Counted from the first letter of the stretch, positions 13,401 through 24,850 are shown. The stretch is DNA of 64,000 bases from Hyaloperonospora brassicae (GCA_947650285.1 CANTFL010001482.1:186001-250000); one strand, 5' to 3'. Notes: generated from the letters alone by a model not told the origin. A program made the numbers and translations.

Positions 13401-16400
13401 AAGGTGACTCATATCAGGCACCTTACAAGCACACCCGCTATCGTGTGAAGGTTTCTCGCGACAGCCTCCATTCCACCCACGGTCAAGTTTGGCATTGACT
13501 CGAGTCCACCTAGAAGAGTGCAGCCCGCCTTACCGACGGGTTCCAAGGTGAGCGAAGTATACAGCACGGGATACGAGTACCTCCTCCGTTAGTCGGTCGT
13601 CCGGGCGCCAGTAAAGAGCTCGGATCGACTCCTCAAACGAGCCATCACCACTCCGCCACGATCTCACGATCCAAGATCCGATCGCATGATCCAGTTCCAG
13701 TCTCGTGATCCAGATCTGATCGCATGATCCAGATCCGATCTCGTGATCCGGATCCGGTCTCGTGATCCAGATCCGATCTCGTGATACAGATACGATCCCG
13801 CGATCTCAACCAGAGATCGCAAGCCCGGAGTCAGTTGCATACCAGTCGGGTATGGGTCACGCCAGGGTTTCAGAGAAAGCGCAGTTGGTGTAAGACACAA
13901 AGATACAAAAAAGCGATCTTCTGGAGCGGGAGACGCGTGGCTTCGAAAGTCGTGATACAGATAGACCTAGCGATGTGCTCGTTGTTTTGGGTCTGGTCGG
14001 TTAACATAAACTGAGTTGAGTTAACTTTGAAGTGCACGTGCCGACTTCTCTTCCGTGTTGAATGATGGGCCACCCGACGTTGAGAGAAGTTGCATACTGT
14101 AATCAAGTGGTATCTCTGGATTGTTTGGCCAGGGATCAAGAACGCTCAACCAAGAACCCCAACTGCGATTGGAAGCATCAAACAAGTAAAGGCGAAGGGT
14201 GCAAGATAGCGAGACGTCGCAAGTGGTCAGAAGGCTCGCGAATCAAGCATCTACTTTGGACAAGGCGATCTCGTAGAGATCAAGGTGACTCATATCAGGC
14301 ACCTTACAAGCACACCCGCTATCGTGTGAAGGTTTCCCCGCGACAGCCTCCATTCCACCCACGGTCAAGTTTGGCATTGACTCGAGTCCACCTAGAAGAG
14401 TGCAGCCCGCCTTACCGACGGGTTCCAAGGTGAGCGAAGTATACAGCACGGGATACGAGTACCTCCTCCGTTAGTCGGTCGTCCGGGCGCCAGTAAAGAG
14501 TTCGGATCGACTCCTCAAACGAGCCATCACCACTCCGCCACGATCTCACGATCCAAGATCCGATCGCATGATCCAGTTCCAGTCTCGTGATCCAGATCTG
14601 ATCGCATGATCCAGATCCGATCTCGTGATCCGGATCCGGTCTCGTGATCCAGATCCGATCTCGTGATACAGATACGATCCCGCGATCTCAACCAGAGATC
14701 GCAAGCCCGGAGTCAGTTGCATACCAGTCGGGTATGGGTCACGCCAGGGTTTCAGAGAAAGCGCAGTTGGTGTAAGACACAAAGATACAAAAAAGCGATC
14801 TTCTGGAGCGGGAGACGCGTGGCTTCGAAAGTCGTGATACAGATAGACCTAGCGATGTGCTCGTTGTTTTGGGTCTGGTCGGTTAACATAAACTGAGTTG
14901 AGTTAACTTTGAAGTGCACGTGCCGACTTCTCTTCCGTGTTGAATGATGGGCCACCCGACGTTGAGAGAAGTTGCATACTGTAATCAAGTGGTATCTCTG
15001 GATTGTTTGGCCAGGGATCAAGAACGCTCAACCAAGAACCCCAACTGCGATTGGAAGCATCAAACAAGTAAAGGCGAAGGGTGCAAGATAGCGAGACGTC
15101 GCAAGTGGTCCGAAGGCTCGCGAATCAAGCATCTACTTTGGACAAGGCGATCTCGTAGAGATCAAGGTGACTCATATCAGGCACCTTACAAGCACACTCG
15201 CTATCGTGTGAAGGTTTCTCCGCGACAGCCTCCATTCCACCCACGGTCAAGTTTGGCATTGACTCGAGTCCACCTAGAAGAGTGCAGCCCGCCTTACCGA
15301 CGGGTTCCAAGGTGAGCGAAGTATACAGCACGGGATACGAGTACCTCCTCCGTTAGTCGGTCGTCCGGGCGCCAGTAAAGAGTTCGGATCGACTCCTCAA
15401 ACGAGCCATCACCACTCCGCCACGATCTCACGATCCAGATCCGATCGCATGATCCAGTTCCAGTCTCGTGATCCAGATCTGATCGCATGATCCAGATCCG
15501 ATCTCGTGATCCGGATCCGGTCTCGTGATCCAGATCCGATCTCGTGATACAGATACGATCCCGCGATCTCAACCAGAGATCGCAAGCCTGGAGTCAGTTG
15601 CATACCAGTCGGGTATGGGTCACGCCAGGGTTTCAGAGAAAGCGCAGTTGGTGTAAGACACAAAGATACAAAAAAGCGATCTTCTGGAGCGGGAGACGCG
15701 TGGCTTCGAAAGTCGTGATACAGATAGACCTAGCGATGTGCTCGTTGTTTTGGGTCTGGTCGGTTAACATAAACTGAGTTGAGTTAACTTTGAAGTGCAC
15801 GTGCCGACTTCTCTTCCGTGTTGAATGATGGGCCACCCGACGTTGAGAGAAGTTGCATACTGTAATCAAGTGGTATCTCTGGATTGTTTGGACAGGGATC
15901 AAGAACGCTCAACCAAGAACCCCAACTGCGATTGGAAGCATCAAACAAGTAAAGGCGAAGGGTGCAAGATAGCGAGACGTCGCAAGTGGTCCGAAGGCTC
16001 GCGAATCAAGCATCTACTTTGGACAAGGCGATCTCGTAGAGATCAAGGTGACTCATATCGAGGCACCTTACAAGCACACCCGCTATCGTGTGAAGGTTTC
16101 TCGCGACAGCCTCCATTCCACCCACGGTCAAGTTTGGCATTGACTCGAGTCCACCTAGAAGAGTGCAGCCCGCCTTACCGACGGGTTCCAAGGTGAGCGA
16201 AGTATACAGCACGGGATACGAGTACCTCCTCCGTTAGTCGGTCGTCCGGGCGCCAGTAAAGAGCTCGGATCGACTCCTCAAACGAGCCATCACCACTCCG
16301 CCACGATCTCACGATCCAGATCCGATCGCATGATCCAGTTCCAGTCTCGTGATCCAGATCTGATCGCATGATCCAGATCCGATCTCGTGATCCGGATCCG

Positions 16401-17624
16401 GTCTCGTGATCCAGATCCGATCTCGTGATACAGATACGATCCCGCGATCTCAACCAGAGATCGCAAGCCTGGAGTCAGTTGCATACCAGTCGGGTATGGG
16501 TCACGCCAGGGTTTCAGAGAAAGCGCAGTTGGTGTAAGACACAAAGATACAAAAAAGCGATCTTCTGGAGCGGGAGACGCGTGGCTTCGAAAGTCGTGGT
16601 ACAGATAGACCTAGCGATGTGCTCGTTGTTTTGGGTCTGGTCGGTTAACATAAACTGAGTTGAGTTAACTTTGAAGTGCACGTGCCGACTTCTCTTCCGT
16701 GTTGAATGATGGGCCACCCGACGTTGAGAGAAGTTGCATACTGTAATCAAGTGGTATCTCTGGATTGTTTGGACAGGGATCAAGAACGCTCAACCAAGAA
16801 CCCCAACTGCGATTGGAAGCATCAAACAAGTAAAGGCGAAGGGTGCAAGATAGCGAGACGTCGCAAGTGGTCCGAAGGCTCGCGAATCAAGCATCTACTT
16901 TGGACAAGGCGATCTCGTAGAGATCAAGGTGACTCATATCGAGGCACCTTACAAGTACACTCGCTATCGTGTGAAGGTTTCTCGCGACAGCCTCCATTCC
17001 ACCCACGGTCAAGTTTGGCATTGACTCGAGTCCACCTAGAAGAGTGCAGCCCGCCTTACCGACGGGTTCCAAGGTGAGCGAAGTATACAGCACGGGATAC
17101 GAGTACCTCCTCCGTTAGTCGGTCGTCCGGGCGCCAGTAAAGAGCTCGGATCGACTCCTCAAACGAGCCATCACCACTCCGCCACGATCTCACGATCCAG
17201 ATCCGATCGCATGATCCAGTTCCAGTCTCGTGATCCAGATCTGATCGCATGATCCAGATCCGATCTCGTGATCCGGATCCGGTCTCGTGATCCAGATCCG
17301 ATCTCGTGATACAGATACGATCCCGCGATCTCAACCAGCGATCGCAAGCCTGGAGTCAGTTGCATACCAGTCGGGTATGGGTCACGCCAGGGTTTCAGAG
17401 AAAGCGCAGTTGGTGTAAGACACAAAGATACAAAAAAGCGATCTTCTGGAGCGGGAGACGCGTGGCTTCGAAAGTCGTGATACAGATAGACCTAGCGATG
17501 TGCTCGTTGTTTTGGGTCTGGTCGGTTAACATAAACTGAGTTGAGTTAACTTTGAAGTGCACGTGCCGACTTCTCTTCCGTGTTGAATGATGGGCCACCC
17601 GACGTTGAGAGAAGTTGCATACTG

Positions 17625-18225
17625 TAATCAAGTGGTATCTCTGGATTGTTTGGACAGGGATCAAGAACGCTCAACCAAGAACCCCAACTGCGATTGGTAG
17701 CATCAAACAAGTAAAGGCGAAGGGTGCAAGATAGCCAGACGTCGCAAGTGGTCAGAAGGCTCGCGAATCAAGCATCTACTTTGGACAAGGCGATCTCGTA
17801 GAGATCAAGGTGAATCATATCAGGCCCTTACAAGCACACCCGCTATCGTGTGAAGGTTTCCCGCGACAGCCTCCATTCCACCCACGGTCAAGTTTGGCAT
17901 TGACTTGGTCCACCTGGAAGAGTGCAGCCCGCCTTACCGACGGGTTCCAAGGTGAGCGAAGTATACAGCACGGGATACGAGTACCTCCTCCGTTAGTAGG
18001 TCGTCGGGCGCCAGTAAAGAGTTCGGATCGACTCCTCAAACGAGCCATCACCACTCCGCCACGATCTCACGATCCAAGATCTGGTCTCGTGATCCAGTTC
18101 CAGTCCCGTGATCCAGGTCTGATCGCATGATCCAGATCCGATCTCGTGATCCAGACCCGATGTTGTGATACAGATTTGATCCCGCGATCTCAACCAGAGA
18201 TCGCATTCCCGGAGTTAGTTGCATC
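17625..18225 (+). repeat. Divergent, truncated last satellite unit
   Basis: The twenty-first unit stops at offset about 600, after GGAGTTAGTTGCAT, and carries more substitutions and small indels than the interior units (for example a shortened stretch near 17,820, TTGACTTGGTCC near 17,902 and GTTAGTAGGTCGTCGG near 17,993). A degraded terminal unit is usual for the edge of a satellite array. Its end coincides with the left breakpoint of the inverted gypsy segment. Confidence 0.85.
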
Positions 18226-18970
18226 CAATTTGATCTGACACATTTCCGTGGTCACTAATATTGTCCATGCTGGATCGCGCCATACCCATATCCTGGCGTT
18301 AAACTGGTTATTAAAGATCCTTGACTCTGTCGATATACCGACTGGTAGAACGACATGCTGTTCTGGGATCACGATTGGCTGCATGGGCGATCCGTACGGA
18401 GTTCTGCGTCCTGCTAGACTAATTCTCACTTCATCCGGCAATATTTGCGTCTCATCATCTCAATATAGACTTATAGCATCGGGTACCATAAAATAATGCT
18501 TAAGTTTGCTTCTTGGCCGACTTAATTACCCACCCACACATCGAAATAGTACAACAGCGATCCATTTAGGGTGATCTTGATCTTCGTACAGCCTTCGGTC
18601 ATGTACAAGTTTTCGCCTATCCCCACAACCTCCTGTTTTGATTCTCGTCGATGACACATCCTACCTTTTGAGCAACGGCGGTGTCCACGATCGAGATCTC
18701 AGCTCCCGAGTCAAGTAGCATGGTAGGTTTTTTGTTGTTTATCTTCCCAACCACCTTAGCTTGCTTGAAACATTTTCCTGGTGTATAATATTTTTTCCAA
18801 TATGTCCTTGACTCGTCCTGCGCTATGACATGTTCCATCTTGGTGGGCGATCGAGCGTATTCATCATGTCTTCTAACACTCGAATCAGAACGTAGACATT
18901 TTGAAAAATCACATGTATTTTTTCGATCATCCTGCTTGTCCTCGCTTCCGTCGACCTCCTTTCTCTGCAC
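18226..18970 (-). pseudogene. Family A retropepsin and start of the protease-RT connector (inverted)
   Basis: Reading leftward, the sequence encodes an aspartic protease with the intact catalytic motif LLDSGAEISIV near 18,700-18,725. It continues through a flap-like stretch (about 18,470-18,600, now with stops) into a connector beginning MPDEVRISLAGRR at 18,441. The reading stops abruptly at about 18,226 after the residues CQIK. The next residues expected for the family, YLHLTNLN, are found on the other strand from about 20,080, which is the main evidence for the inversion. There are several in-frame stops, so no product is expected. In an active element the protease would cleave Gag-Pol. Confidence 0.8.
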
Positions 18971-19629
18971 AAATGCATATACGCAGAGCCTAGAACGCTC
19001 GGCTCGTCCCAGATTGTAACCCAGCGAACGTCCTCAATTAGCATCTTCTCGGCTTGTTCCGGCAATTAACCTGCCTGCTTAATAGGAACATACCTTTGGC
19101 GGATCATGTTATTGAACTGTTTCATCGGGCAATATTTTTCATCGTGGACGTTCTTGCATACGAAATTCACGTGGTAGCACTTATCCGCATGATGACCTTT
19201 ACGTCCAAACTTCTGACACGTCGTTCGCTTTCAACACCCACAATCGTCATGTCTCTTCGACCCAAAATGCACACCAAATATTTGTCTGATGGTTTGTCTG
19301 ACATAAATGAAAATCTTTTGAATATTCCCCTAGGGTTTTCATCCTGAATATGTGCTTTGCAGCGCAATCTGCGGTGGCCCCCGAAGGGGCCCTACGAGGG
19401 GGTTGTTTTTTTTCTTCCAGATCGTGCGACCGATCCTTCTCTTATATTTTCTTTTCATTAAAGCCCCTCCCAAAACTTTAATGATCTGGGGATCTTTAAC
19501 TCTCACGCGTCTGCGGCGATCCCTCTTTCGCTGGCGTCGATCCTAGGTTTAGTCTTGATCTGAACATCTTCGCTTAAGGACTCATGGTAATATCCCGAGT
19601 CACCAGACGATCCGGGCACGCGTACATTC
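18971..19629 (-). pseudogene. Family A gag remnant with damaged zinc knuckle (inverted)
   Basis: Minus-strand translation gives a nucleocapsid-like CCHC knuckle at 19,176-19,217, CQKFGRKGHHADKC. Phenylalanine stands where the second cysteine of CX2CX4HX4C belongs, so metal binding would be lost. It is followed by a second Cys/His cluster (CKNVHDEKYCP) and by PEQAEKML near 19,050, which leads into the protease. Upstream, near 19,500-19,600, lies an acidic Ser/Asp-rich stretch consistent with an N-terminal Gag region. Frames are interrupted. A start codon cannot be assigned. Confidence 0.7.
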
Positions 19630-20077
19630 GTGGTGGAGTGGTGATTACAAATTCCTTGTGACCCTGACTCTCCACTGGACCCCGGGAGGCCGACTAACGG
19701 AGGGAGTATTCCGATTTCGTGCGTTGTGTCTTCTTGATCACATTGTGTACCCGTCGGTAAGGCGGTCTGCACTCGTTTTGGTGTACTATAGATGAAAATG
19801 AACTTGATCATTCTGGGGATAGGGGTTGATTAAGTGGGAATTCTTCAGTCGGCCAAACGTGGGATGTATTGAGCTTAAATTCTTCAATTTAACGCAACAA
19901 CACTTGGGCGCTCTCTCAAAGTTTCCTGTGTCCAAAGACGGTGCTTGATCCGCGAGCCTTCTGACCACTTGCGACGTCTCGCGATCTTGCACCCGTCGCC
20001 TTTACTTTTTTGCTGCTTCCAATAGCATTCGGGGTTCTTGAAAAGCGTTCTTAACCCATGGCCAAACAATCAAGAGA
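19630..20077 (-). mobile_element. 3' half of a family A LTR (inverted)
   Basis: The reverse complement runs from CTCTTGATTGTTTGGCC at 20,077 to CACCACTCCACCAC at 19,630 and aligns along its length with the LTR at 28,440-28,875 and with satellite offsets 12-445. Shared blocks include CAAGTGGTCAGAAGGCTCGC, TCAACCCCTATCCCCAGAA (LTRs only) and ACTCCCTCCGTTAGTCGGC. The gag region begins immediately past its end, as expected for a 5' LTR. The upstream half of the LTR is missing at the inversion breakpoint. Confidence 0.8.
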
Positions 20078-20080
20078 TGT

Positions 20081-21760
20081 ACTTGCATCTAACAAATCTA
20101 AACTTTACAGAGGCTACCCTCTATCGCGGACTACCTATAGGTTGGATTATGGCTGCCGATATGGTGCAGTGATACCCAGGCTACGTCTCGGTTGAATCGC
20201 GATGGTACAACGTGTATAGACTCTAGAATTCGAAGGAACAACAAAAAAAGTGGATGGACTGCCACCCGAATACGCTGGTATGCTTGTGAATCACCCACAA
20301 TATATTTTGTGCCATGGAGATTTTAAGTCGACCGAAGGATAAAATTGGATCAACAGACAGCTCTATCAGAGACGTAGAAGCTGTTGCACTTATAGAGCTA
20401 CTACCATGTGTCGTGAACACGATCGAGGAAAAGGGTGGAGACGATCGGGTATTCGAAGAGACAATCGAAGGGAATGTAACGAATGAAGACAGGATTCCGA
20501 TCGATCGCATGACGGATTGGGTGACGTGGTCGATGACTTACAAGTTAATCATCGATCGACAAGCGTAGTGTCTATGGTTAACATTATCAAATTACAAGCG
20601 ACGAACGATGGAGCAGAGGATCAGTCCAAGAAAGAGGTCGGACCTTGACCAAATGAAAAGATCAATAAAGAGCTATGTTAGGAGGATGCTCGAATCGCGG
20701 AGAGCCGGATGTTGCAATCTATCGTCATAAAAAGGAAGGGAGTGTACGCCGAGAATGTGGATCAACACATGAATGTATTGCCTATGATTTTTACGCCTAC
20801 TGCCGCAGCTACTGTTGACTATAGGCAGGTAGGCGATCCAGATATACCGCTGACTGATGACCAGGAGCTATTGAAACAACTGATCTGGAGATTCAAGCCC
20901 CTATTAATAGCAATGGGAACGCACTCCGTCCATCCTCAAGAGGGAATTATGCCATTTTGACGAGGGAAGAGCGAGCCCGAGCGCACAGGGAGTCCGGCCA
21001 GTAGCGCCCAATCGCCGTGGAAAACTAGCGGATTTGATCAAAGGACTCCTAGCAGCCAAGATAATTCGACCTTCCACATCACCATGGTCTTCGTCGATAG
21101 TCGTGATTATCAAGAAACATGGCGAGGATATTCGATTGTGTATCGACTATGGACGATTTAATATGCTAGCAAGGCTGATGAATTTTTATGCCATTGATCA
21201 GCAAACTATTACAAGACATGGAAAAAGCGATGTGGTGTTGCTCATCTGATAGGGATAGGGGGTTTTAGGTAGTAGAGATGACGTAACGAGCAAATTCTAT
21301 TTCCGCATTTATTACGCCATCAGGCTCGTCTGAGTAGCTAAGGATGCCGTTTGGGTTGAAAAATGCTTCGCAGATTCACCAACGCCTGATTGACATTTCA
21401 CTATATGGCTATTTGAAGATCGGAGCATATAGACGCCTCCTCTATGAAGCCGTCCAAACGGATTGACGCGTTTACAGAAGGAGAACTAAACACCATTCTG
21501 AAATCTTCTGTGCTAGGTCGAAGATCCGTACATGGATTACATATCAGTTCCAGATACATCGTGGACTGCTCTATATAAAGGAGTAGAGGGATTGCTACGT
21601 GTATGCGACGAGTGTTATTCTGAACAAACGTTCTTGGGGACGGCGCAAGGTGTATTTTCTTGGTCATCAAGTATCGCTTGCTGGACTGTAAGCCTCTATG
21701 AAGGATCTCGGATCGCTGATTAATATCTCGTTTCCTCGAACGCTTCGGTCGATGCAGTCG
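20081..21760 (+). pseudogene. Family A pol: connector and reverse transcriptase, inactive
   Basis: From 20,081 the plus strand reads on from the connector truncated at 18,226: YLHLTNLN, then GWIMAADMV and PGYVSVESRWYN near 20,140-20,200. A pre-RT stretch is open at 20,709-20,960. RT palm and fingers appear at 21,034-21,249 with SPWSSSIVVIIKKHG and RLCIDYGRFN. The polymerase motif at 21,529-21,540 reads YMDY where YxDD is required, so the second catalytic aspartate is lost. Several frameshifts and stops separate these pieces, and the segment at 21,240-21,530 is poorly conserved. No active enzyme is possible. Confidence 0.8.
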
Positions 21761-22080
21761 TTCTTAGAAAGTTTGAATTACTATAGCTGATTCATTAAAA
21801 GCTTTGAAATATACGCATCAGTGCTCTACCAACTACGCGAGGCAGATTGCCACGAAATCCTTTGCATGGAAAAGATGGAGTCGCTTTTATCGATTGAAAA
21901 GAGAGTTGACGATCGGAAGTGTCGGGGATAGTCATCCAGACCGTATCGGTGTTACAGAAGGTGAATTAAAAGTGGACGATCGGAATGATCAAAGTGACAG
22001 CAATTCAGATCTTATCGGTGTATCAGGAGGCGATCCAGCGTTTTCTGTGTTACAGGGGGCGACCTGACCTAAACGGACAG

Positions 22081-22490
22081 AAGTCGATTAAAAAAGCGAC
22101 GATTTCGTTCACCATGTTAAAAGACAATCTCGCTAAAACTTCTATTCTTGAACACTTCGATCTGGATCGTCCTCTACTAACCGTAGTCTATGCTAGTAAA
22201 TGGGCAATATCTGCACCTTTGCTGCAAGAACATAATGGAACATACTGGCCCGTAATGCTCACAAGCCGAACGCTTAAACCCAACTAGATAAAATACGGAA
22301 TGATGGAAAAAGAAGTTTCAGCTCTGCTGCGCATCCTGGAAATCGGCTACACTGTGTTGGTTTCACGAGGAATTAAAATGTTCACGCGTCATTCGACGTT
22401 GGCCTGGCTGGTACAATCTTCAGGTAAGAATGAGACACTATATAGATGGGCGGTGTTGTTACCTAATTGGACTTTTGAGATATAAAAGTG
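22081..22490 (+). pseudogene. Family A Ty3-type RNase H remnant
   Basis: Translation shows VVYASKWAISAPLLQEHNG near 22,190, then TSRTLKPN, EKEVSALLRILE and FTRHSTLAWLVQS. This is the usual gypsy RNase H that follows RT. In YASKWA, lysine occupies the position normally held by the first catalytic aspartate (YASDWA in related elements), and a stop follows TLKPN at 22,285-22,287. It directly precedes a second, different RNase H domain. Confidence 0.7.
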
Positions 22491-22499
22491 TGAAAAGGG

Positions 22500-23160
22500 A
22501 GAAGATGAAATACATGGTACACTCGCCGCCAGCATAACTTCGTGCAAAGAGGTTGACGAGATGTTGATCGCGATCGCTCCTCAGAAACAGCCGAAACATA
22601 CCATAGGTACGCCATCATAAACGGTGGAGGATGATGAAAGTCTTTGGGTGGTCAATTTCGATAGATTGGCTCGAACTAAACGAAAGGGGGGCATACAGCG
22701 AAATAGTATGGAAATCCCCAAACGGAATATGGTGACTGCTGCTGCCGAATATGCGACGGACTTGACAGTGAACGAGGCTGAGTTTTTTGGACTGCTACTA
22801 GGTTTCGATCTCCTGGACAATCAGGCGCGGGGGCGTATAATCATTTGTGGCGATTTGAACTTAGTAATCATGCATATGCGTGGAGAAATCGATTGCAAAG
22901 CGCCCAAATAGCGCTTGCTACGTCATAAGGCTATAGAAAGGCTTCGATCGTAACCGATTCATGAATTTCTACATATGAAGAGGGACTTTAATCAGAGTGC
23001 TGATCGATTCACAAGCAAGACTTTGCAGCAACAGCAAGACTCGACCGCTTGATCCGATCAACTTCGTCAGGATTTATGTTCGCTGAACCGGTTAGACGAG
23101 TTGTTGACATACAAAATGTTCGATCAGGTCGTGAAAATAGCTACCGTCACGAGGCCAGCC
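22500..23160 (+). pseudogene. Family A second (additional) RNase H domain
   Basis: An open stretch at 22,624-22,911 contains LWVVNFDRLARTKRKGG, then LTVNEAEFFGLLLGFDLL and IIICGDLNLVIMHMRGE. Aspartate (NFD), glutamate (NEAE) and aspartate (CGD) sit at the spacing of the RNase H active site of the RNase HI / archaeal-type family, not of the Ty3 type. A weakly conserved tail with DFNQSADRFTSK lies near 23,000. Acquisition of a second RNase H is known in plant Tat elements and, as I recall, in an oomycete gypsy lineage named Chronos. Neighbouring stops make it a pseudogene, although the core reads open. Confidence 0.75.
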
Positions 23161-23289
23161 GTAGGGAAACGGAGATTGCCTTAAGTGCTGTAAAAGAAAT
23201 TTGTTTTTGAGTCACAGTCGAGAGAATTAAGCAAGGACCGAAATAGGAGAAGTGGAACGCCAACCTGAAGAATTCCTAATGGGGAATAT

Positions 23290-24200
23290 TACGAAGTTGA
23301 GTGTTGAAAAAGCGAAACTATGTGCTCGGATTGCGTCCCGAATATGATGTAGACGAGAGCGGACTCTTGATTGTTTGCCCTCGATTTACAGAAGATCCGG
23401 ATAATTGGGTGATTTTGGTGTGTTTGGTGATACCAGAACTACTGCAGCAAGATTTTCTACATCACTACCGCACCGGTCTGGAGGGCGGCCACTTAGGGAT
23501 ATGTCGAACATACCAACGAATCTGGTCTCAACCTTAACAGACGAGGACTCTATCGGAGTGTCCAGCGTTATGTGGGATACATTTTTGGATTGAACGATGG
23601 GAAAAGAAAAATCTGTTCTTTGCGGAGAATCGCCGGAGAATGTCCAAGTTACTTGTCCGTTTCAAATAATTGCGATAAATCGCATACCGTCACTACCGCG
23701 ATCTTTTAAACGAAACAACGAGTTGTTGTTGTGGGTGGATCTGCTCTCAAGGTACGTGATCGCCTTGGCGAGGTCCTCCAAAACTGATTAAACGATCGCT
23801 GATAGTTATAAAAAGGGTGTGCTTTGAAGATAAGGAGCCAGCGCAGCAATTCGCCATGATCTAGAGCCATGATTCATGTGCTATTTCTTCCAATCGTTAA
23901 ATCGCATTGCGGGGCAAAAACAACGTGCAACTAAGGCGTACCAACCTCATGCAAATATGACAGCAGAACGAATGGTGCAACCACTGACGATGACGTTGAA
24001 AATGTACGTCACAGATACAAATCAACAAATTTAAAGACGAATGTGACGAGAGATTGACGTTCGGCATCAATAAGGCACATGATCGTGTGCGAGGATATAC
24101 GTCATTTTACCTGATCCAAGGTTGGGACCCAAGATCGACGTTTGAAGCGACTTTACTCATGAGTTGCACTACACGACGTGATCGAGATTTGCAAAGATGG
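23290..24200 (+). pseudogene. Family A integrase remnant, catalytic Asp changed
   Basis: The zinc-binding region is seen as LLQQDFLHHYRTGLEGGHLG near 23,440-23,500, keeping the two histidines; the CxxC part is disrupted. The core starts with QIIAINRIPSLPRSFK near 23,665-23,705 and NNELLLWVDLLSRYVIA after it. The codon at 23,678-23,680 is AAT (Asn) where related elements have the first catalytic Asp (MDHIPSLP). Later core segments (HGQ/ERMVQPL-like, near 23,960-23,990) are recognisable only in pieces. The gene is dead. Confidence 0.72.
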
Positions 24201-24329
24201 CGATTTCATATATAGCGTCATTACAGACGAGCGAGAGAAGTCGCCGGAGATTGTCTACGGATCGTGATCTAAGATCGGGCCGATCGGCACAATATTGAGA
24301 TAGGATCACATGAGATAGAGGTTGGATCG

Positions 24330-24850
24330 CAAGCATGGCTCTATTTCGATCGTTTGATAGGAGGATATGCCCGAAAGCTGGCACACTTCTGGCATGGACC
24401 ATTCCGGGTAAGGGAAATTTGTGGAAGACACGCGGTGCGGTTAGAAGTTTCAGGTACTCCGTATCGATTGTTCCCGATGTATATATATATTAAAGCTTAA
24501 GCAAGTAAAGCCCTTTATGAATCGTCCGAAGAACCAGCTGAATGTGGAGGAGGCGGATCGTCTCGATTTCAACGAAGCCATACTGCCGGAAGACAGTTAA
24601 GAATGCACATCAGATGTAGATAAATTTTAAGTCGAGAAGATAATGGGGGTTTTGGTCCGGAAGGAAGACCCATTTTGGAAAAATCCAAAGCCAGTATTTG
24701 GTGTAGTAAGAGGTCTGGTGATCCGACATGGACAGACAAGAAAGACTTAAACTATGGACCCTTGCTGCAAGAGTTTGATCGAGATCTAGTCAGTAAGATT
24801 GCTTCGGGGTTATGCAATCACACGGAATGTCGGTGGACGGAAAGTCGACC
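24330..24850 (+). pseudogene. Family A integrase C-terminus and chromodomain remnant
   Basis: Near 24,370-24,420 the plus strand reads KLAHFWHGPFRVREICG, the GPY/F-type module that follows the integrase core. Near 24,530-24,600 it reads a conserved acidic linker (EADRLDFNEAILPEDS). A chromodomain-like fold is suggested by SGDPTWTDKKDLNYGPLLQEFD at 24,714-24,779, whose tryptophan and acidic residues match chromoviral chromodomains. Frames shift between the pieces. From 24,850 to 25,280 I see only weak coding traces and no separate feature. Confidence 0.65.

Larger units (their letters stand above)
1..18225 (+). repeat. 881-bp LTR-related satellite array, 20 full units plus one partial
   Basis: Tandem head-to-tail array. 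Using the start of TAATCAAGTGGTATCTC as the phase point, units begin at 1, 882, 1762, 2643, 3525, 4406, 5289, 6170, 7051, 7932, 8814, 9695, 10576, 11457, 12338, 13219, 14100, 14982, 15863, 16744 and 17625, giving 880-883 bp per unit. By eye most units differ at only a few percent of positions. Left and right halves of the array carry different diagnostic bases (for example GCGCAC versus GCGCAG before TTGG), so homogenisation is local. The part of the unit from about offset 12 to 445 aligns with the LTR remnants at 19,630-20,077 and 28,440-28,875; shared blocks include GTGGTCAGAAGGCTCGCG, CTCCGTTAGTCGG and CACCACTCCRCCAC. Many short ORFs recur in every unit; I do not regard them as genes. The array continues left of the window. 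Confidence 0.97.

Noticed and set aside
844..17664. Repeated ORFs of 77-123 codons on both strands in each satellite unit
   Set aside because: They recur only because the units are nearly identical, shift frame freely with unit indels (for example at 10,733), lack domains and overlap on both strands. Related short readings in the LTR remnants reflect shared DNA, not shown protein conservation.
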